NCBI GenBank assembly: GCA_963070105.1
Contig: OY718803.1
Location: 273,501 to 337,500, forward strand
DNA length: 64,000 nt
DNA from: Litomosoides sigmodontis
Taxonomy: Eukaryota; Nematoda; Chromadorea; Rhabditida; Onchocercidae
Direction: 5' to 3'
Of the stretch, positions 1-41,200 are shown one piece after another; position 1 is the stretch's first letter; each line of letters opens with the position of its first letter. The position numbers and the translations under genes are program-made. The notes beneath the pieces were generated by a model. That model was given only the letters and a program-made list of their open reading frames with translations. It was not told where the DNA came from and ran no database searches.

Positions 1-610
1 GAAAAATTGAAGTGAGTTTTTTAGAACCAGTCGAACTTTCTTTTCTTTTGCATCACATTCTGTTCCATTTTTAAAATTACATTTCAGATGTGAGTTTGTT
101 AAGATAAGAACACATGCAGGCAAACATTTTTTTCTTTTTTATTGATGGGAAAAGGAGAAGGAATTTTTGGCATTGCACATTTCTGTAGGAAAAAGCGATT
201 AAGACGCGTCGCAGAATTATCAGCAACCTACTGGGAAGTACTAATAATGAAGCTCGCAAGTAAAGGTTATGTCCTGCACTAAGCTTAACGACATTTGCAG
301 CAAAAAAAATGTGTCGCGTGAGAGAGAATAGCACAGTTTTGGGCTACACGCATGCTGCAGGCGGAAATGAAACTAACTTTACTAATTGAATTGCAATGAG
401 AAGTGCTAGATCCTTCTTTTCAGGCTTAAGTGTCCAACATTCAGGTAGTCGTCGCAACGAGCCCATCGAGAGAAGTGGTGGACGAGGAAGGCGGCGGAAT
501 GGAAGGAAGGAAAAGATCTGTTGATGTGCCAGCAGTTGCTGTTATCAGTAAGTTAATCCTTATAAAAAGGCAATGTTGTAGTTGCAAGGATACTGTAGTT
601 ACAATCAGCG
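1..610. other. Upstream flank of the cathepsin gene
   Basis: I see no convincing coding exon in this stretch. An open frame at 430-699 on the plus strand overlaps the start of the protease gene but is in a different frame from its signal peptide. The region probably holds the promoter and 5' UTR of the protease. I cannot point to a defined promoter element. Confidence 0.4.
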
Positions 611-2801
<2,191 letters not shown>

Positions 2802-3643
2802 TAATAAGCAAATTGAACTGACAAATTCATGTCTTTTACCTCTTGTTTTAAAAAATGGCATCACACTACTATTCGTTTTTTGGACGTGACATAAGATACA
2901 ACGATTCTACCTACCAGCATTCTTTTAGGAATATTTAACGACATAATGCATGAATACATCAATCGATTCATGCAGTACTTGCATTCCACACATTTGTTCC
3001 AATAAGTGAAAAAAATACGATGCGCAATAACACACTTGCCATCATCACTATAAGTCGTAAAAACTTTTTTTAGTAATTTAGTGATAGTACCAAAACAAAA
3101 ACTTTTACACGCAGTCATTCCGCATCGTCATTCCGCATTCCGCATCGAATTTTTATGAAGGAATGAATTATCAAATAAATGTCAGTTGAATAATTAACGA
3201 CACTGTATTCTTTTAAAACAAAAGATATAGAAGCACATCGTATTCAAAATTTCTTAACTTCTGATGCACGGAGAACAGAAGAACGGAAACAAAGCTAAGA
3301 CCTGAAATTTCATACTATCATGACCAATAATTAGCGAAAAACTTTCTTAGCACTATAGTTTACGATGTGAATTACTTCTGTACACATTCAATTAATGATA
3401 AAATTTTGAACTATTGGAACAATGACTTCCATATCTGTAACATACAAAGCAAATACATGCACAAGTTATGCAAAATAATAGCAAACGAACATTAACAAGA
3501 GTGCATTTGGGAATTGGATTCAAACCTGAAGTTCAAAAATCAAATCGAAAATATATCACAAAAGCAGAAATTTGACAGCAAAATAAAGTTTAGACAAAGA
3601 CCCGGAATACCAGGTATTGTAACTACAATAAGGTTGAACCAAC
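2802..3643. other. Convergent 3' intergenic region
   Basis: The protease (+) and POT1 (-) converge here, so this stretch must contain both 3' UTRs. Open frames at 2631-3118 on the minus strand have no splice or family support. A short pentamer-scale repeat (cgcat/attccgc) lies near 3117-3145. I see no RNA gene. Confidence 0.5.
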
Positions 3644-10592
<6,949 letters not shown>

Positions 10593-10605
10593 GTTTTCGA
10601 AATCT
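10593..10605 (-). promoter_or_regulatory. Splice acceptor just upstream of the POT1 start (cis or SL trans-splice)
   Basis: On the minus strand the sequence tgtcttcag ends at 10604, and the ATG follows 11 nt later at 10592. A strong acceptor so close to an ATG is typical of nematode spliced-leader addition. An ordinary 5' UTR intron would look the same. Confidence 0.45.
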
Positions 10606-11420
10606 GAAGACACATAATGCTCTTAGCCTGTTTACCATTTTTCTTTTTCCGGAAAGGAAACCTTTCCGAAACAATTCTTCTATGTCATACATTAAAAAGT
10701 TGTCAAACTTCTGGCAGAAAAATTTCCGATCCTATATATATATATATATATATATACCTGTGCTAGCGCACTTTATTCATCTTTAATCAAATCCAAATAC
10801 CACTCACTTACCTAGCTTGTTAACTTACCTTTAAATTTTCACTACTGGGAGAAATCAAGTAATTAATGCATTATGAAAAGTACCTAAATGGAGATTAAGA
10901 ATGCTTTACTTTTATCAATGTGATATCTATAATGCTTGACAGCACTTTTCCATTACTCGACGGCAGTGATCCTGCTTTCTCGACAACTTAGCTACCACAA
11001 ATAAGCGAGAATAAAACATCTCCGAATAGCAATAAAATGTCAAAAAAATTTTCAAATTCATAAATTTTACTGGAAAAAAATGGAAATGTTAGCGATTTAT
11101 TTATTTTTCATAGAACATAACTATTGTTTAAAGAATCCACAATAAAATTAACTTGAATTTACTATATTTAAAAATTTAGCAAACATGTGATAAAAGTCAA
11201 TAGATTTTTCATTGAATTCTCGTAATCAGATACACTAAATTTTCTAAACATACACAACATAAAGCGCATTTGTATACATTAAAAATATTCAAACCGTAAA
11301 GGCTACCACACGTTATCAATAAAAATCATTAGGTGCACAACAAGACGAATTTTTAATATTATCGTATTAAAAACACAAGTATAGATAACGTCCGATGCAA
11401 GCCACTGTATATATTTTTCT
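10606..11420. other. Gap between TMEM39 and POT1, with a short (TA)n tract
   Basis: 815 bp between the TMEM39 stop and the POT1 leader acceptor, both genes on the minus strand. It contains a 24-bp TA run at 10733-10756 and is otherwise AT-rich. No coding exon is evident. It should include the TMEM39 3' UTR and either a POT1 promoter or an intercistronic region. Confidence 0.5.
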
Positions 11421-14400
11421 TCATTCGCATTGCTGCATCTCCTTAATTAACTGCAGGTCTTCAGGAGAAGGCTTATAAATCCTTCCAATAATTACACGAT
11501 CTTTAAATGTCTAAAAATCTTTAATTAAATAAACAAAATTCAAAGTAATTATGAGCAGTTGAAAGCATAAAACACGAAAAATAACTGGCTACGTCAAAAT
11601 TCAATTTAACTTTAACGGATACAACGTTTTTTCAAAAGTTTATTGTAATATATAATATACTTCAATCCTAGTAATGTAATGTATTATATAAAATATAAAT
11701 ATTTAATATCAATAAAATATAAAAATAAACATTTAATATTTAATAAAATATAAAATATCTTGATAATATTATATGTTCCCGTATCATCAAATTCAGCTGT
11801 TGCGAGGAAAAACATTCGGCCGAACAATAACAGTTCTATCGTGGGAAAAAAGTAACCTTTGCCAATAAAAGGTAATTTGTAAATATAAGTAGTACGAGCG
11901 TAACAATATGTTGCCAGTCTGTAGTCAATACTAACATCCAAAATTGGGCACCGATTAGACCAACTTGAAAAATTGCCATTATACTGGTCAAAGTAACCGG
12001 ATCACCACCAATACGCTAGAAACAAGAGGAACAACAACCTTGATACATGTGAATTTCAATCTAAACAGCTAATGAATTGGTTGCATAACTACATTGCATA
12101 TACCTTCCGCAATAACATTCGTAAAAGTTCTTGACATTGAACTGCTCTATTCCTAACTGTCATTTATTATGATTTAAACAACCTCACCATCTTGACTGCT
12201 AATATAATCTAAGGTTATTTACGAACAAGTTTTTAGCACATAACTATTGGTGTATACTACAAAAAATTCCTTTTTATAAACAAAAGTTAAGGTAAACAAA
12301 CATACACAAAAACGAGAATGGTCCGAATCTCCGGGTTCAGCTACGACACCTAATGCACTAACAATAGCGACAGCTTTGTAAAAGTGTCCGTGGTGAAGTA
12401 CAATAGAACCATCTGCATAGGGTCCACCACGTTCGGACCACCCGAAAATATTAGTGTTGAAAAGTTTTTAAACCTTTCTGTATCAAATCCTATTTTCATA
12501 AAAGAATGAACGAAGAACTGCTGATGATTGGAATTTTGAAAGTTAATAAAACTGCACTATACAACCACTAATTAAAAGAAACCTTCAAAAAACAAAGTTC
12601 CCAATTAATTCGGCTCATAAATTATCCTCTTCAATCCACTTGTTAGCAAAGCTACTAGTTGGTCTCGAATTTATTCAACAGGACAAAAAGCAGTAAAGTG
12701 CATACTTACTCTGTATACATATTACTTGCTAGGCCAGAATTCCTTGTCGGTGTCGAAATTCCATCACCTTCACCAGTAGCACTGCTACTGCTGCCGCTAC
12801 TAATAGTGCTGCTACAACTACTACCACTAACACTGCCATTATAACAACTACTACCATCATTACTATTATTACCGCTATTATTACCAACTGTAGTTATCGT
12901 TAATCGATCCCACTTTCCAAGATGTACTGCACAACGATGCATTAAATCGCAGTATTGTAATGGCAGTAAATATGTTGCATAAAGTGAAAACGACGTTAAA
13001 AATACAATGCAAAACAGTTCCATAACCCATAAAATATCAATATACATATATTGTGCTAAACCAGGTGGAGATCGCTGCTAAAATCTTCAGTTTAAAGTTT
13101 TAGCAATTTTCGGTTACTTCTACATCAATATATTTAATGTGACATTATCACTCACGTACAAATATATATGTATCCAAAATTAAACTACTTCTGGGAAAAT
13201 CAGACATCACATATCAATAATCAAGAAAAAATAAAAGTAAAGACTTACAGGTGTAAATACACAGGGGACAAAAATTGATAGATACGCCGTTGTTAAACCA
13301 GAAAAGAAGCAATGCTTGATTCGCAAACCAAAATCTCTCATTAAAACCGAAACTTCTTCACGTACTTGTACTGAAACCTTGCAAGTTTTTAATCATTTCC
13401 AAGAAAAATTGAAAATGTTAGAAATTCTGTAATTCATTTGAAAGAAAAATCATTACATACATGGATTAGTGCTACACACATGTACAACACTATCAACGTC
13501 AATAAGCATAAGTGGCTGCATAATGTCACGATACATTGCAGTTACTTTTGATATTTCCGACGATGATCGTCCATTGAGAATAAACCACAATTTCGTAGCG
13601 TAATAGCGTAATTTATGCGATACGCTATCATGGAATAAATAGATGAAGAAAAAGACCCTATAAATTAACCGATTTTTTTGAAAATAATTATAAGTTATTC
13701 TTATAAGTTGCAATCAGGCTGAAACAAATGATCGCTGTGTGAATAGTTGCTTTCTGCACACATTCAATTTTTAAATTTCCCTTTGCTTTGTAAGATTCTA
13801 TTGACGGTTTTGATTGCGATAAAGAGAGAAGCACCTCAATATCACGTGAATTCTATTAAGAAAGACTTTTACAGATGCTGAGATGTGCTTTTTTTATCTT
13901 TTAAATTACATTTCCTTGCCGCTCACAATTTTTGTTTCTGTCCACTATTTATTTACTTGTTTTTTTCCGCTCTTACCTCTATTGCTGACTTTTCCAACCT
14001 TATTTTTTTTTAAAAAGTATATTTCAATCTAAGCGACAAACTTACGGGTGTCCAAAGTACAGCAAGGATTTAAATGGAAAATCGAAATAAACTCGCGAAA
14101 AACTGAACAAAAATGACGTTGCAACCATCGTAAACATCGGTGTCTTAACAGCTGCCCACTCTATGATATCCCACAATAAGCAATTAGCTTTTGAGCTATC
14201 TTGCCGGGCACTCGCTGCTAATTCGGTTACCTATGTCAAAGTTTTTGTTAATTCCGATCCAAAAAAATCTTAAATTCCATTATTTTTTCCGATATAAAGG
14301 TAAAAAAATAACCAAATCTCTACTCACCATTCTCCAAAAACATTTTGTCACCCGTATGCCAAGTAAAAGACCAACACATGATAGCAAATATGGATTAATT

Positions 14401-15364
14401 AAATGAAATTTCTGGAATAAACGAAGTCAAAAAGCAAAAAAATAGCTAATTTAGCAACTTTTCAAACTGTACTTCAAATAGTATATATATAATGGAAATA
14501 AATAACATATAGTGAAGAATTACCAACGAATAATGCCAATATGATTTCGGCAACCACCACATTGTCTTGTACAAATTGAGATATTGCAAAAAAAGTGCTA
14601 ACACTGAGTACAGAAACAGTGTGCATTCGAAGAATAATTCGCCTTGTCCTTGAGGCATTTCTGGCCAAACCGGATGAATTTGCGGAGTTGTTCTACAATA
14701 TTCGATACTCCTAAGTAAATTCCTATTCCTTTTTTCACATATACTTCAATAGATAAGAGCCTGCTACTTACTGTCAGTTAACTCGAGCGAACGAAATCAA
14801 CAAACACAGATAAGTTCATAACACTTTAAAAACTCATTCCATATTTCACTTATTTAAAAATTGTAGATCAAGCTCAATTAGAATTTTAAATTGAAAAAAA
14901 ATATGTAAAACAGGAAATGCAGTTCTACCATACGGCTATCCGTATGTATCCTTTAAGTCACCAGATATATTAACATCGACCATTTTAACGTAATATGCAT
15001 ATATCATTACGAAGAGTTCTGAACTTATTTAGTACTGGGTGCTCTCTTGGTCATCATTAAAATGAGAAGAATCTAGCAAAATTCTTTGCTAATCCATACT
15101 GTATTAACTTTTACAAAATTGGATTACTAATATAAATGTCACCAATTGAAATCTTGAAACGCTATTTAACATCACGTTTTTTCAGTTGAAATTTTTAAAA
15201 GCTTATATCTTTCAATTTCTATATCTAATTTTTAAATCCAATGCAAATAAGTTATACTTTTTTCTGTCATTGAATCGTGCAATACTGGCAGGCGTTGATG
15301 AAGCAAGAGACGCGCAGGGGCGATTGGCATGATGCCGATTACGTAGTGCTGAGCGACCAACCAT
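11421..15364 (-). CDS. tmem-39: TMEM39-family multi-pass ER membrane protein, 10 exons
   Basis: Exons: 15258-15364, 14524-14710, 14328-14411, 14046-14230, 13461-13657, 13249-13370, 12710-13077, 12306-12477 (5' boundary doubtful), 11857-12015, 11421-11510. Matches to human TMEM39A run throughout: LFLQYLNLYKTMWWLP (FIQYINIYKTVWWYP), KFHLINPYLLSCV (NFHLIDYHLAAFI), LLPLQYCDLMHRCAVHLGKW ([20 protein letters not shown]), DSDHSRF (DVSHARF) and KDRVIIGRIYKP (RDRIVLGRAYSY) at the end. The family has about eight hydrophobic segments and works at the ER, where the Caenorhabditis member is linked to COPII cargo transport and collagen secretion. Exon 7 adds a long Ser/Gly/Asn-rich insert. A TAA lies in frame between the only usable acceptor of exon 8 and its conserved part, so the model is not closed there. 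The next gene downstream is POT1. Confidence 0.88.
12710..12892 (-). other. tmem-39: Ser/Gly/Asn-rich insertion in TMEM39 exon 7
   Basis: After the conserved HLGKWDRL the frame continues with about 60 residues of low complexity: runs of GNNSGNNSNDGSS, SGSSCSSTISSGSSSS and GEGDGISTP. Human TMEM39A has only a short loop at this point. A GT donor just after TITTV (tacagttg|gtaata) could splice most of the insert out. Confidence 0.6.
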
Positions 15365-17524
15365 ATTAAACGGTCTTCGAAACCATTTAACATTAGAGTG
15401 CTTGTTCTAACAAAAAACCGACACCTGAAATATCTTCATGACATACATCCAAGCTTGAAATCAATCATAACGAATGGCAGTAATCTTTGGTTGAAACGAA
15501 ATTGCAAGATCATTCGAGGAGCACCGGAATGCTTCACCTAACCATTGACGTTCATCGCATGATCGGTTACTCACACATTTGTCTAATGTTTCCAATCCCT
15601 GAATAAGCTCCCTCTTGCAAACCTATACTAGATTCTCACTAATAATATCGAATATACATACAACCAAATACCTTTTCGTCCTTCTATCAAACGCTAAATA
15701 TTTCTATTTCGACAAAATTGTAAAAATTCCCTCTACAGGAATTTATGGATATATCCTACTTCATCGAAATAACCGTAGTAGCCAAACCCAACCCTGTTTC
15801 GTTCATTCTTTATTCTTTAATGGAATAATTTTATAAAATGTGGCAGCAAGTGCGACTTGAAACAAAAAAATTGCATAACTGTTCATGAAGAGATGAAAAT
15901 TTCTAGGAGAAATCACAGCGATTATACATATTTCACAATCGCACGCAAGGCCGACAACACGGGAACCGAGGCGTCCAACTGCACACATACATGCGTGTTG
16001 CAGAAACGACACACGCATATTACACGATGCACACACAAATATCTATTTGGAAACAATCAGAGAGCAGTAAATTGATGGGAAATGACAAATACCGTGCTTT
16101 TTTAAGACTTACAAATTTTAATAACTGATGTGATAAAAAAATGGAGCAAAAAATACAGGACAAAGTGAACATAGCAAACAACAACACAATAATGCAACAA
16201 AATTGAGCGCATTTATATGAACTTTATCTGTTTCTTTCGAACTAAAACGAAGAAATTTTCAAGAAATAAAATCGAAAAATAAAAAGTTTTTTTGCCTTAA
16301 TAAAAATTTTAAAACTATACGACTGGCAACCTCAGATTTTATAACATTTGCACACCTATAAGGAAATAATAACATCTATTTCTGGTACTATTTACTGGCA
16401 GAAAATAATTTGGGGTCTTTGAATAAGAAATGTAATTAGAAGAATCAAAAATTATCAAAATCACAGTACAGTTATATAAGTCACTCCGAAAATTTATATC
16501 TACCGAATGACGTAAGTTGAATGAAACCTAATGTCATATGCGATACTAAAATTCCTGGCCGATAAATAACATATATATATATATATATATAATATATGTA
16601 TATATAATTATTAAAGTAACGCAGTAAAAGAAATCTAACCAAGCATATACACAGCGCAGGTTTAAAACAACGCCAGAACATGTTAAAAAAATCTTTTGCA
16701 TCTTAGCCACAATTTTAGCTTAATTCTGAAGAAAATCCAATTAAAAGTTAGTTTTTGAAATTTTTTGATAGAATAATTAATTGCCTACATTTACTGTTCA
16801 TTCCACCGACCATTTATCCTAACTCATTTTTGGCACAGTATTCCATGCATAAGTTATCTGAGAATAATACTAATAGAGTTAAAATAACTTTTCATTTCCA
16901 TTCATCTGCCTCACAATTATACCACCATAATTAAGAAATAGTGGGAATTGAATTTCTTAAATTAATTCCTTCGAAAGTTACTGTCAGATAGAAAATTTCA
17001 GTAATTAGTAAGTTGAACTAATACTTCATGTTTTTCTTCATAAATATACAATGAAGTTTAACAATAGCGACAATTAAAAGAAATGAACTAACAGCATTAA
17101 TTTTATGTAATTAATAAAAAAAAACCTTAGGTAATACACTGGTAAATGAGCAAAGCAAGACTGTATAATACATAATTTTATATTATGCCTAGTATTATGT
17201 TTTTATTTAAATTCTAAATTTATTAAAAGTCTCCTTCATTGAAATGTTCACTTCCGCAATTATTTAACAAGTTTGAAACAGAAAAAAATTATTTTTGGCA
17301 AAATTTTTGATATTTTAGGTCGTCCCTCATTACATTAGATTGAAAAACATTCCCTCACAGACTATTTTCATTCCACTTAAAAAGGCTCATACAAAAGCGG
17401 CAACTAAAATACAGCTAATTCGAAGAATCATGGTGAGCAATGCCAGAAATTAACTATACTTATCAAGAAAAGTATGCAAATAAAATTGCAATTACTCATA
17501 TCTTGTCAAATTTAGACTTATCAT
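15365..17524. other. Gap between DIP2 and TMEM39
   Basis: Both flanking genes read leftwards, so the region should hold the DIP2 3' UTR and the TMEM39 promoter. A (AT)n run sits at 16571-16590. Open frames at 15615-16075 lie on both strands with no splice or family support. A six-codon upstream ATG frame ends 1 nt before the TMEM39 ATG on the minus strand. Confidence 0.5.
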
Positions 17525-35164
<17,640 letters not shown>

Positions 35165-35204
35165 CAGGATAACTTGACGGTCCGGAAGATACCGTCGTCC
35201 CCGT

Positions 35205-38200
35205 CTGCAATACCATCAACCATTTAGGAATGAGAAATTAAGCTAAAAAGAATAGACACGGGAAATGACGAATGTAAGCCAATGCTTCAACAAAATTGAG
35301 TTTCACAGCTATTCTGTGCTATCTGCAAAATACGTTCAAAGAAAACACACACAAATCTCCAGCGCATAAATTTTGAAACGATTTTCCCTAAATCACAGCC
35401 GGCAAAAATTTTACCTTTTAACGAAACTGTTGTTCTCTAAGCTACAGTTTAAATTAGATGGAGATCTGATCTCTATCTGAAAATTATTTATTCCCTCAGC
35501 TCCGCAGAATTTTTCCTCAAAGCAAAATACGGACGGGCCTCCCAAATATATTGGATATGTTTTACATCACCCCCAATATCACTTAATTATCCTCAGATAA
35601 TTTTCCGTTATCGTAGAAAATCACTCCACCCTGATGTTTGGAAAGTGTATGAGCTACTGTACATTGTTACACTTCACACGTGATAAATAATAGGCATCAT
35701 CTTCTCATTCCACATAAAAAGATTCCTAATTGCTCCTTAAGCATGACGTAGGCTACAACTACTTCATTGCTTTTGGAAGAAATATACAAAATTCCTTGAT
35801 TTGTTTCTATTAAATAAAAAAGAAGTGGTCGGTGAGACTTCAACGAAATCACACAGCAAAAAACAGAAATAAAAACTGTTTGAAATTAACTATAACATTG
35901 CAATGTGTGTGTGTGTGTGTGTGTGTGTGTCAATGTTTTTGTAACAAATGAACAGAAACAAAGAAAAAGCTACCTCACTTAGCGTGATCAAAGTGAAACA
36001 GAGACCAAGAAATTCACTGTCTCATTTTCAGTTCTAAATAATTCCTGAACTTCAAGTTAGAAGTCGCTTTGAATGTTCATGACATATTAAACTTGACTAT
36101 TTCACAAGTATATATAAAACAAGGAAATATTGAAGAAATGCTAATGTACTTACTGGTGAAATAAATGTAGAAGAATCCTACATATCACAATTTCACAACG
36201 CAATTGCTTCGTCCAAGTTGAATGCATTTAAATCTGATAGTTAAAAAAAAAAGATAATTTAAATACAGTCCGTGTCGGGCAACTTCCAAATTAATGATTG
36301 AAGCACTGCAGAGCAGAACAGTTTGTTCTGTCAAAGCAGTTCAGTAATAGATCGGCGGAGCGCTGTAGAATGGGACTGGCGATATTGCAGGTAGAATCCA
36401 TTATCGCTGTTGTCGGGTGGTGGACACGAAACCCAAGTAATTAATGTTTCATAAAAGGTGCCTAGTGCGCTAGCTTCAGTTCGAATAACGTTGCCGCCAC
36501 CGCTTAACTTGTAATGCGTGCGCATTTCTCAGAATGTATATGTGACAAATGAACATCCGCGGAAATCATGAACAATGGAATAATTTCATCAAAGCCATTG
36601 AATTCAATTATCATTGTTTCTTCTTCTAATTTACTTTGTAATTGAGAAAAAAGTTCGAAACATCACAAGGAAATATGCATTACATAGCCTGTTCTTCGGA
36701 GTCATACGAATATTCAACTCATTTACCAATCTAGCCTGCCCGCTCTCTCCTTTTCATTTTCATATGTCAAATGGATTCACTTTTCGACAGATTTGTTACA
36801 ATATTTGCAGAATTCAGCAAAAACTTCTTTTTTATTTCAAACTTAAACGGATGGAGTACACTTTCACCTCGCGATTTATAGCTTAGCATACTCGCAACTT
36901 TTATATTTTTGCTTGTTTTTTGAGAGTCACCGAAAGTATATAATATGTGAAGTGCACAAGTTCCTTAAACTAATCCATTCATCCGCCGTAAGCAGCAAAA
37001 ATGTCAAACGAACTACAGAAGAATGAGGGAGGAAAGCGAAAGAAGGGAGAGAAATGCTTCTCGTTCGTCAATGACAATGAAGCGAAGTCCACAAATACAA
37101 TGAATGACCACTTGGTGAACTTCCGTGTTTATATACGCTACACACGTAAAACTGTGCACCCAGCCAAAAGTCTGACACACCTAATCGTTGCTGTAAGAGA
37201 GAATGAAAGTAACCGCTCACAATGAGTGGAGACGTGGAGAGAAAAATCCTTGCGCCATCTCGCCTGAATAAAGTTATTCTGCATTTGCATGCTACATTTC
37301 CGCGTTTCTTCACATCATACAGTCATTCCATTCCACGTCTTCCTTCTCTGCATTTAATGCTTCACGCGACAAATGCTGTGCGTTGGAAAGGAATTAGCAG
37401 ACACGTGCACAGTTAGCAAACGTTATTTTAAGCATTTAGTTAAGTGAACGTTAAGCAGAAGAAAAATTCTCATTTCTGGACTTGCACTGTAATGCATAAA
37501 CATGCGAACTGTCATGCCAATGCAAAGATAAAGCATAGAATCCGAAAATTACGTGACATGCAGCACATCAGCACGTGATACGCAATCCTTCACCATGCAA
37601 CGTACAAATAACACACGTGAAAGTGTGACAAAATCTACAGAGCTAAAGTGGTTACGGATCACAATGCGAAAAAAGGAATGAATGAAGAGGCGGGAATGTG
37701 AAGGGTGGAAAGGTGCGCACGGAGGAAATGTTGTGAAGAATTGGGCAGAAAGTGGGGAGGAGAATTGAACGGGTAGAATTTTTAATTGGATGATGAGTTA
37801 GCCATGCTGAGGTTGAAATGACTGATTAGTTGCTGATCAATGGCAGTTAGTCTGTGGGAAATCGAGAAAGGGACGTGAGGTGAGGAATGATGACAGAAGT
37901 TCAGCGCATGGAATGAAAGTAGCGGTGGTGGCACGAGTTAGCCACAGGGGAATGTTTGTGGAGGAAGGGAAACGTCCATTTGTTAGGGGTCTGCAATACT
38001 GGAATAATTAATAACTCATCAGGAGGCCTGGGAACATAAAGCTTAGCAGGGGAGCTGTAGTCAGGGATGAGGATGAGACGAACGGACGGGCGAATGGATG
38101 GATGGATGGACAGATGGGTCGCTTGCTGGTTCACTCACTGCGGTCACTATCTCTGTATCCTTTCCACTCTCACTACGTCTCGTCCACTCTTTGCTACACG

Positions 38201-41200
38201 TAATGCTACCACTACTACTACTACTACTGCTCCGAAAATGGGAAGCCGGGAAGGGAGAGTGGAGGTGTGTGTACTTACTTACTCGTGTAAGTACCTAAGC
38301 TAACGCAATACAGCGCAGCAATTGTTCGTCGAAAGTTTCAGGCATTCTGAAGGAGACCGCCGTCGAACGCTAATCTTAAATTTCGTTTAATTGAAAATGA
38401 TAAGCACAACGGAAGCAGTGAATTGAATATCCATTCAAATTGACATGTAATCAGTCATCATTCAGCTTGCCATTAGGAGGCATCAGTGGTAATTGTCACC
38501 CAATTACTGACCAAATGGAAAAACAGTGGACAGTAAACACAAATTGAGGTAATATAAAATCATTGAATTCGCAGCACTCATTCAACGAAGTGCTTCTCAA
38601 CCGATCGATTTTGCCGATTTATGATAATTTATTCCTTCTTCAGCATTCCTAACTGAAAATGAAATCCTCCGACAGTGAACCGTCCATCACCGACACTTCT
38701 TCATCCATCACCGGCCGCTATTCCTTCCAGCTTTCCTACCGCGCAGGCAATTCTAATTCAACGTTGTTCACTCGGATTACGCTATTAGCTAATACCAACG
38801 AATTGTCGAAGTATTACAATTAGACAACAATATTCATCGGCGATCCCTTCAAAGCCAAAAGAGAGAAATGGTGGGAAATTAAATTAAAATGGTCCTTTTA
38901 TTATTTATTATTATTAAAGATAGAATTCTACTTCAAAAAAATAAGTTAAACTTACAGATTCATTTTGTGTTTGAAATATGCTTCTGTGTCAGGAAGCAAA
39001 AAATTTTAAAAAATATACAGTTTTAAATTTATCTTAAAATATTTTATGCTTCCATTTGAAGTTCGAAACATAAATAAATTTTACGAAATTTAATTAATCA
39101 TGAAATCTTTAAATTAAATTACGTTTCAACCGTCTCAAAAGGAATTATTTGATTGATAATTTTCGCAATGAAAACTTCTCTTTTACAAAAATGGGATGGA
39201 AAAACATAATTCAAGCTACCAATTAACCAATGAGTAATTTATTAGTCGCTCGGCAATTATCTTAATTACTACTCTTCTACTTGTCACTTTGGCGACCGAA
39301 GTAACAACTTATTACATTAGGTGTGGAAATGATTCCTATTGGCGATATACGTAAGTAATTTAACAATTAATTAAATTCTAATACACAAGCAATTCATTGG
39401 CGGATAAATGAAACTGTGAGCAATGAATGGGTGAGATATCCAATAATGCAAATAGCACAACAATCTGCTTACAAATACTCAATTAATTTTCATCCACTGA
39501 ATAAGTGAGCAGTGGAATGAAATGGGCGAGAGATGTATAGCAACAAATTATTATGAAATAATAACGTTGTTGCTGCACATGTCACGTAAGTGTAGGTGGA
39601 AAGCAGGCCGTATCCAGTTTTCACGTTCAATTAGTACGGAATGAAGAGAAAGTAAAAACGCGCACATAAGATACGTTTGCATGAAAATCCCATAGCGAAG
39701 TTGACCCTTCTAGCAAGTGAATGAAGCTGAATTAGGTGAAATGTTCAGTGAGTGAAACTTGGACTGAGTTCAGCGCGTAATCCTGAAAGAGTAAACAGAA
39801 ATGTATAACGTACGTTCTCTCAACAACTAACTGCGTGTTCAGGCAGAGAAACGGGTACCGTTCTGCTAAAAATTCCATTTTTATTTTTTGGAGATATGAT
39901 GATGACTGGCAGGTAAGTCTTGAAGCGAGTCGCGGCGATAGGGGATGACCAGTGGTCGCTCCATTTTTGTCCTTACCTCCTTACCTGTCGTGTTGTCTCA
40001 TCTCCTGTCGCTTCGTTCAAATGAAGTGAGAGATAGGTAGCATTTGAGTGTATTTGTAGAAGAATGAATCAACCGATGAAAGACTTACCTTACCTTATCT
40101 GCTAAATGAACCCTTTCATCTTTCTGCTTGTCCATCACGCCTTGTTGGAACAGATTGCCAGGACAATAATAAAGCGATGAGGTTTTTTTGCAAGTACAAT
40201 AGAAAACGAAATTTGCTTCTCTGTGTTCATGCCGCCACCAGCCTTTTGCAGTTACATATTGAAAATGAAGCAAAATTCAACTGATAGCAAATGCATTATT
40301 CTAATATTTTAGGACCAAATTCAAATTGTAACGCTTAAATTCGTCCGCTTCCCAACAGTTTCGATCAAGCAGCACTCTTCAATTAAATTACCAAAACGAA
40401 GGGAATGTAACGTGTCTTACGCACTTCCAACGAATTGTTTCATTCTTTGCTAACGAGAAACGTGCGCACAGTTTCCACCAGAGGTTGACGAAATTTCAAA
40501 GTAGTGAAATTTCACTGTCGAACTGAAGGGGCCGGCTCCATTCGAAGGGAAAAAAATCATTTGCGCAAGGGGTCCGGGTTAGGGTCGCTCTTCAACTAAT
40601 TATCACCGTTATAATAATATTGTCATTTCCTTCAAATTACTATCGGATGATCGGTGGTTTTTGAATTTGAAATGCAAGAGAGATGAGTTGGAAGAGAATT
40701 TATTGAGCATTGTGCTCAGCGCTTCCTTCTACTCGTTCAAGGTGATTTGCGGCCCACTCCACCTGTCATCTAACCTCATTTCAATTCATCACTCTTTCCA
40801 CCCTTTCTGTATTATTCAGTTTCCACTTTCACGTATCTACTACTGTTACAGCAATACGTCAAAAATAGTCTTCGACGTGAAAGTATTTAAAATTAAATTT
40901 CATCCTTCGTATAATGCCAAAAATATATTTCAGGAGGAGACACTTCTACAGGCACACGTACATTAAAACCATTTATTCCAGGCTTATCTAATTTTTTTAA
41001 CTTGAGAGTGCGATGTTAGGAGCAATTTAGTTCCATGCTTTCCGCTTTCATAAGTAATTGATGACTATAAAATGTTAATGCCAAATTTTCTACTTTTAAC
41101 TGCTGATAGAAAATACGTTGTTCCACTGCAAAAAATAAAATTTAAATTAAAACTATTGTTTCACTTGCACAAGTCGATGTGAGCAGTGGAAGCTGTACTA

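Noticed and set aside
12306..12477. A one-base frameshift in TMEM39 exon 8
   Set aside because: On rechecking the phase, the problem is an in-frame TAA upstream of the conserved part, not a shift; it is reported as an unresolved boundary instead.
36331..36525. Possible upstream coding exon of DIP2
   Set aside because: No donor in a suitable phase and no match to DIP2 N-termini.
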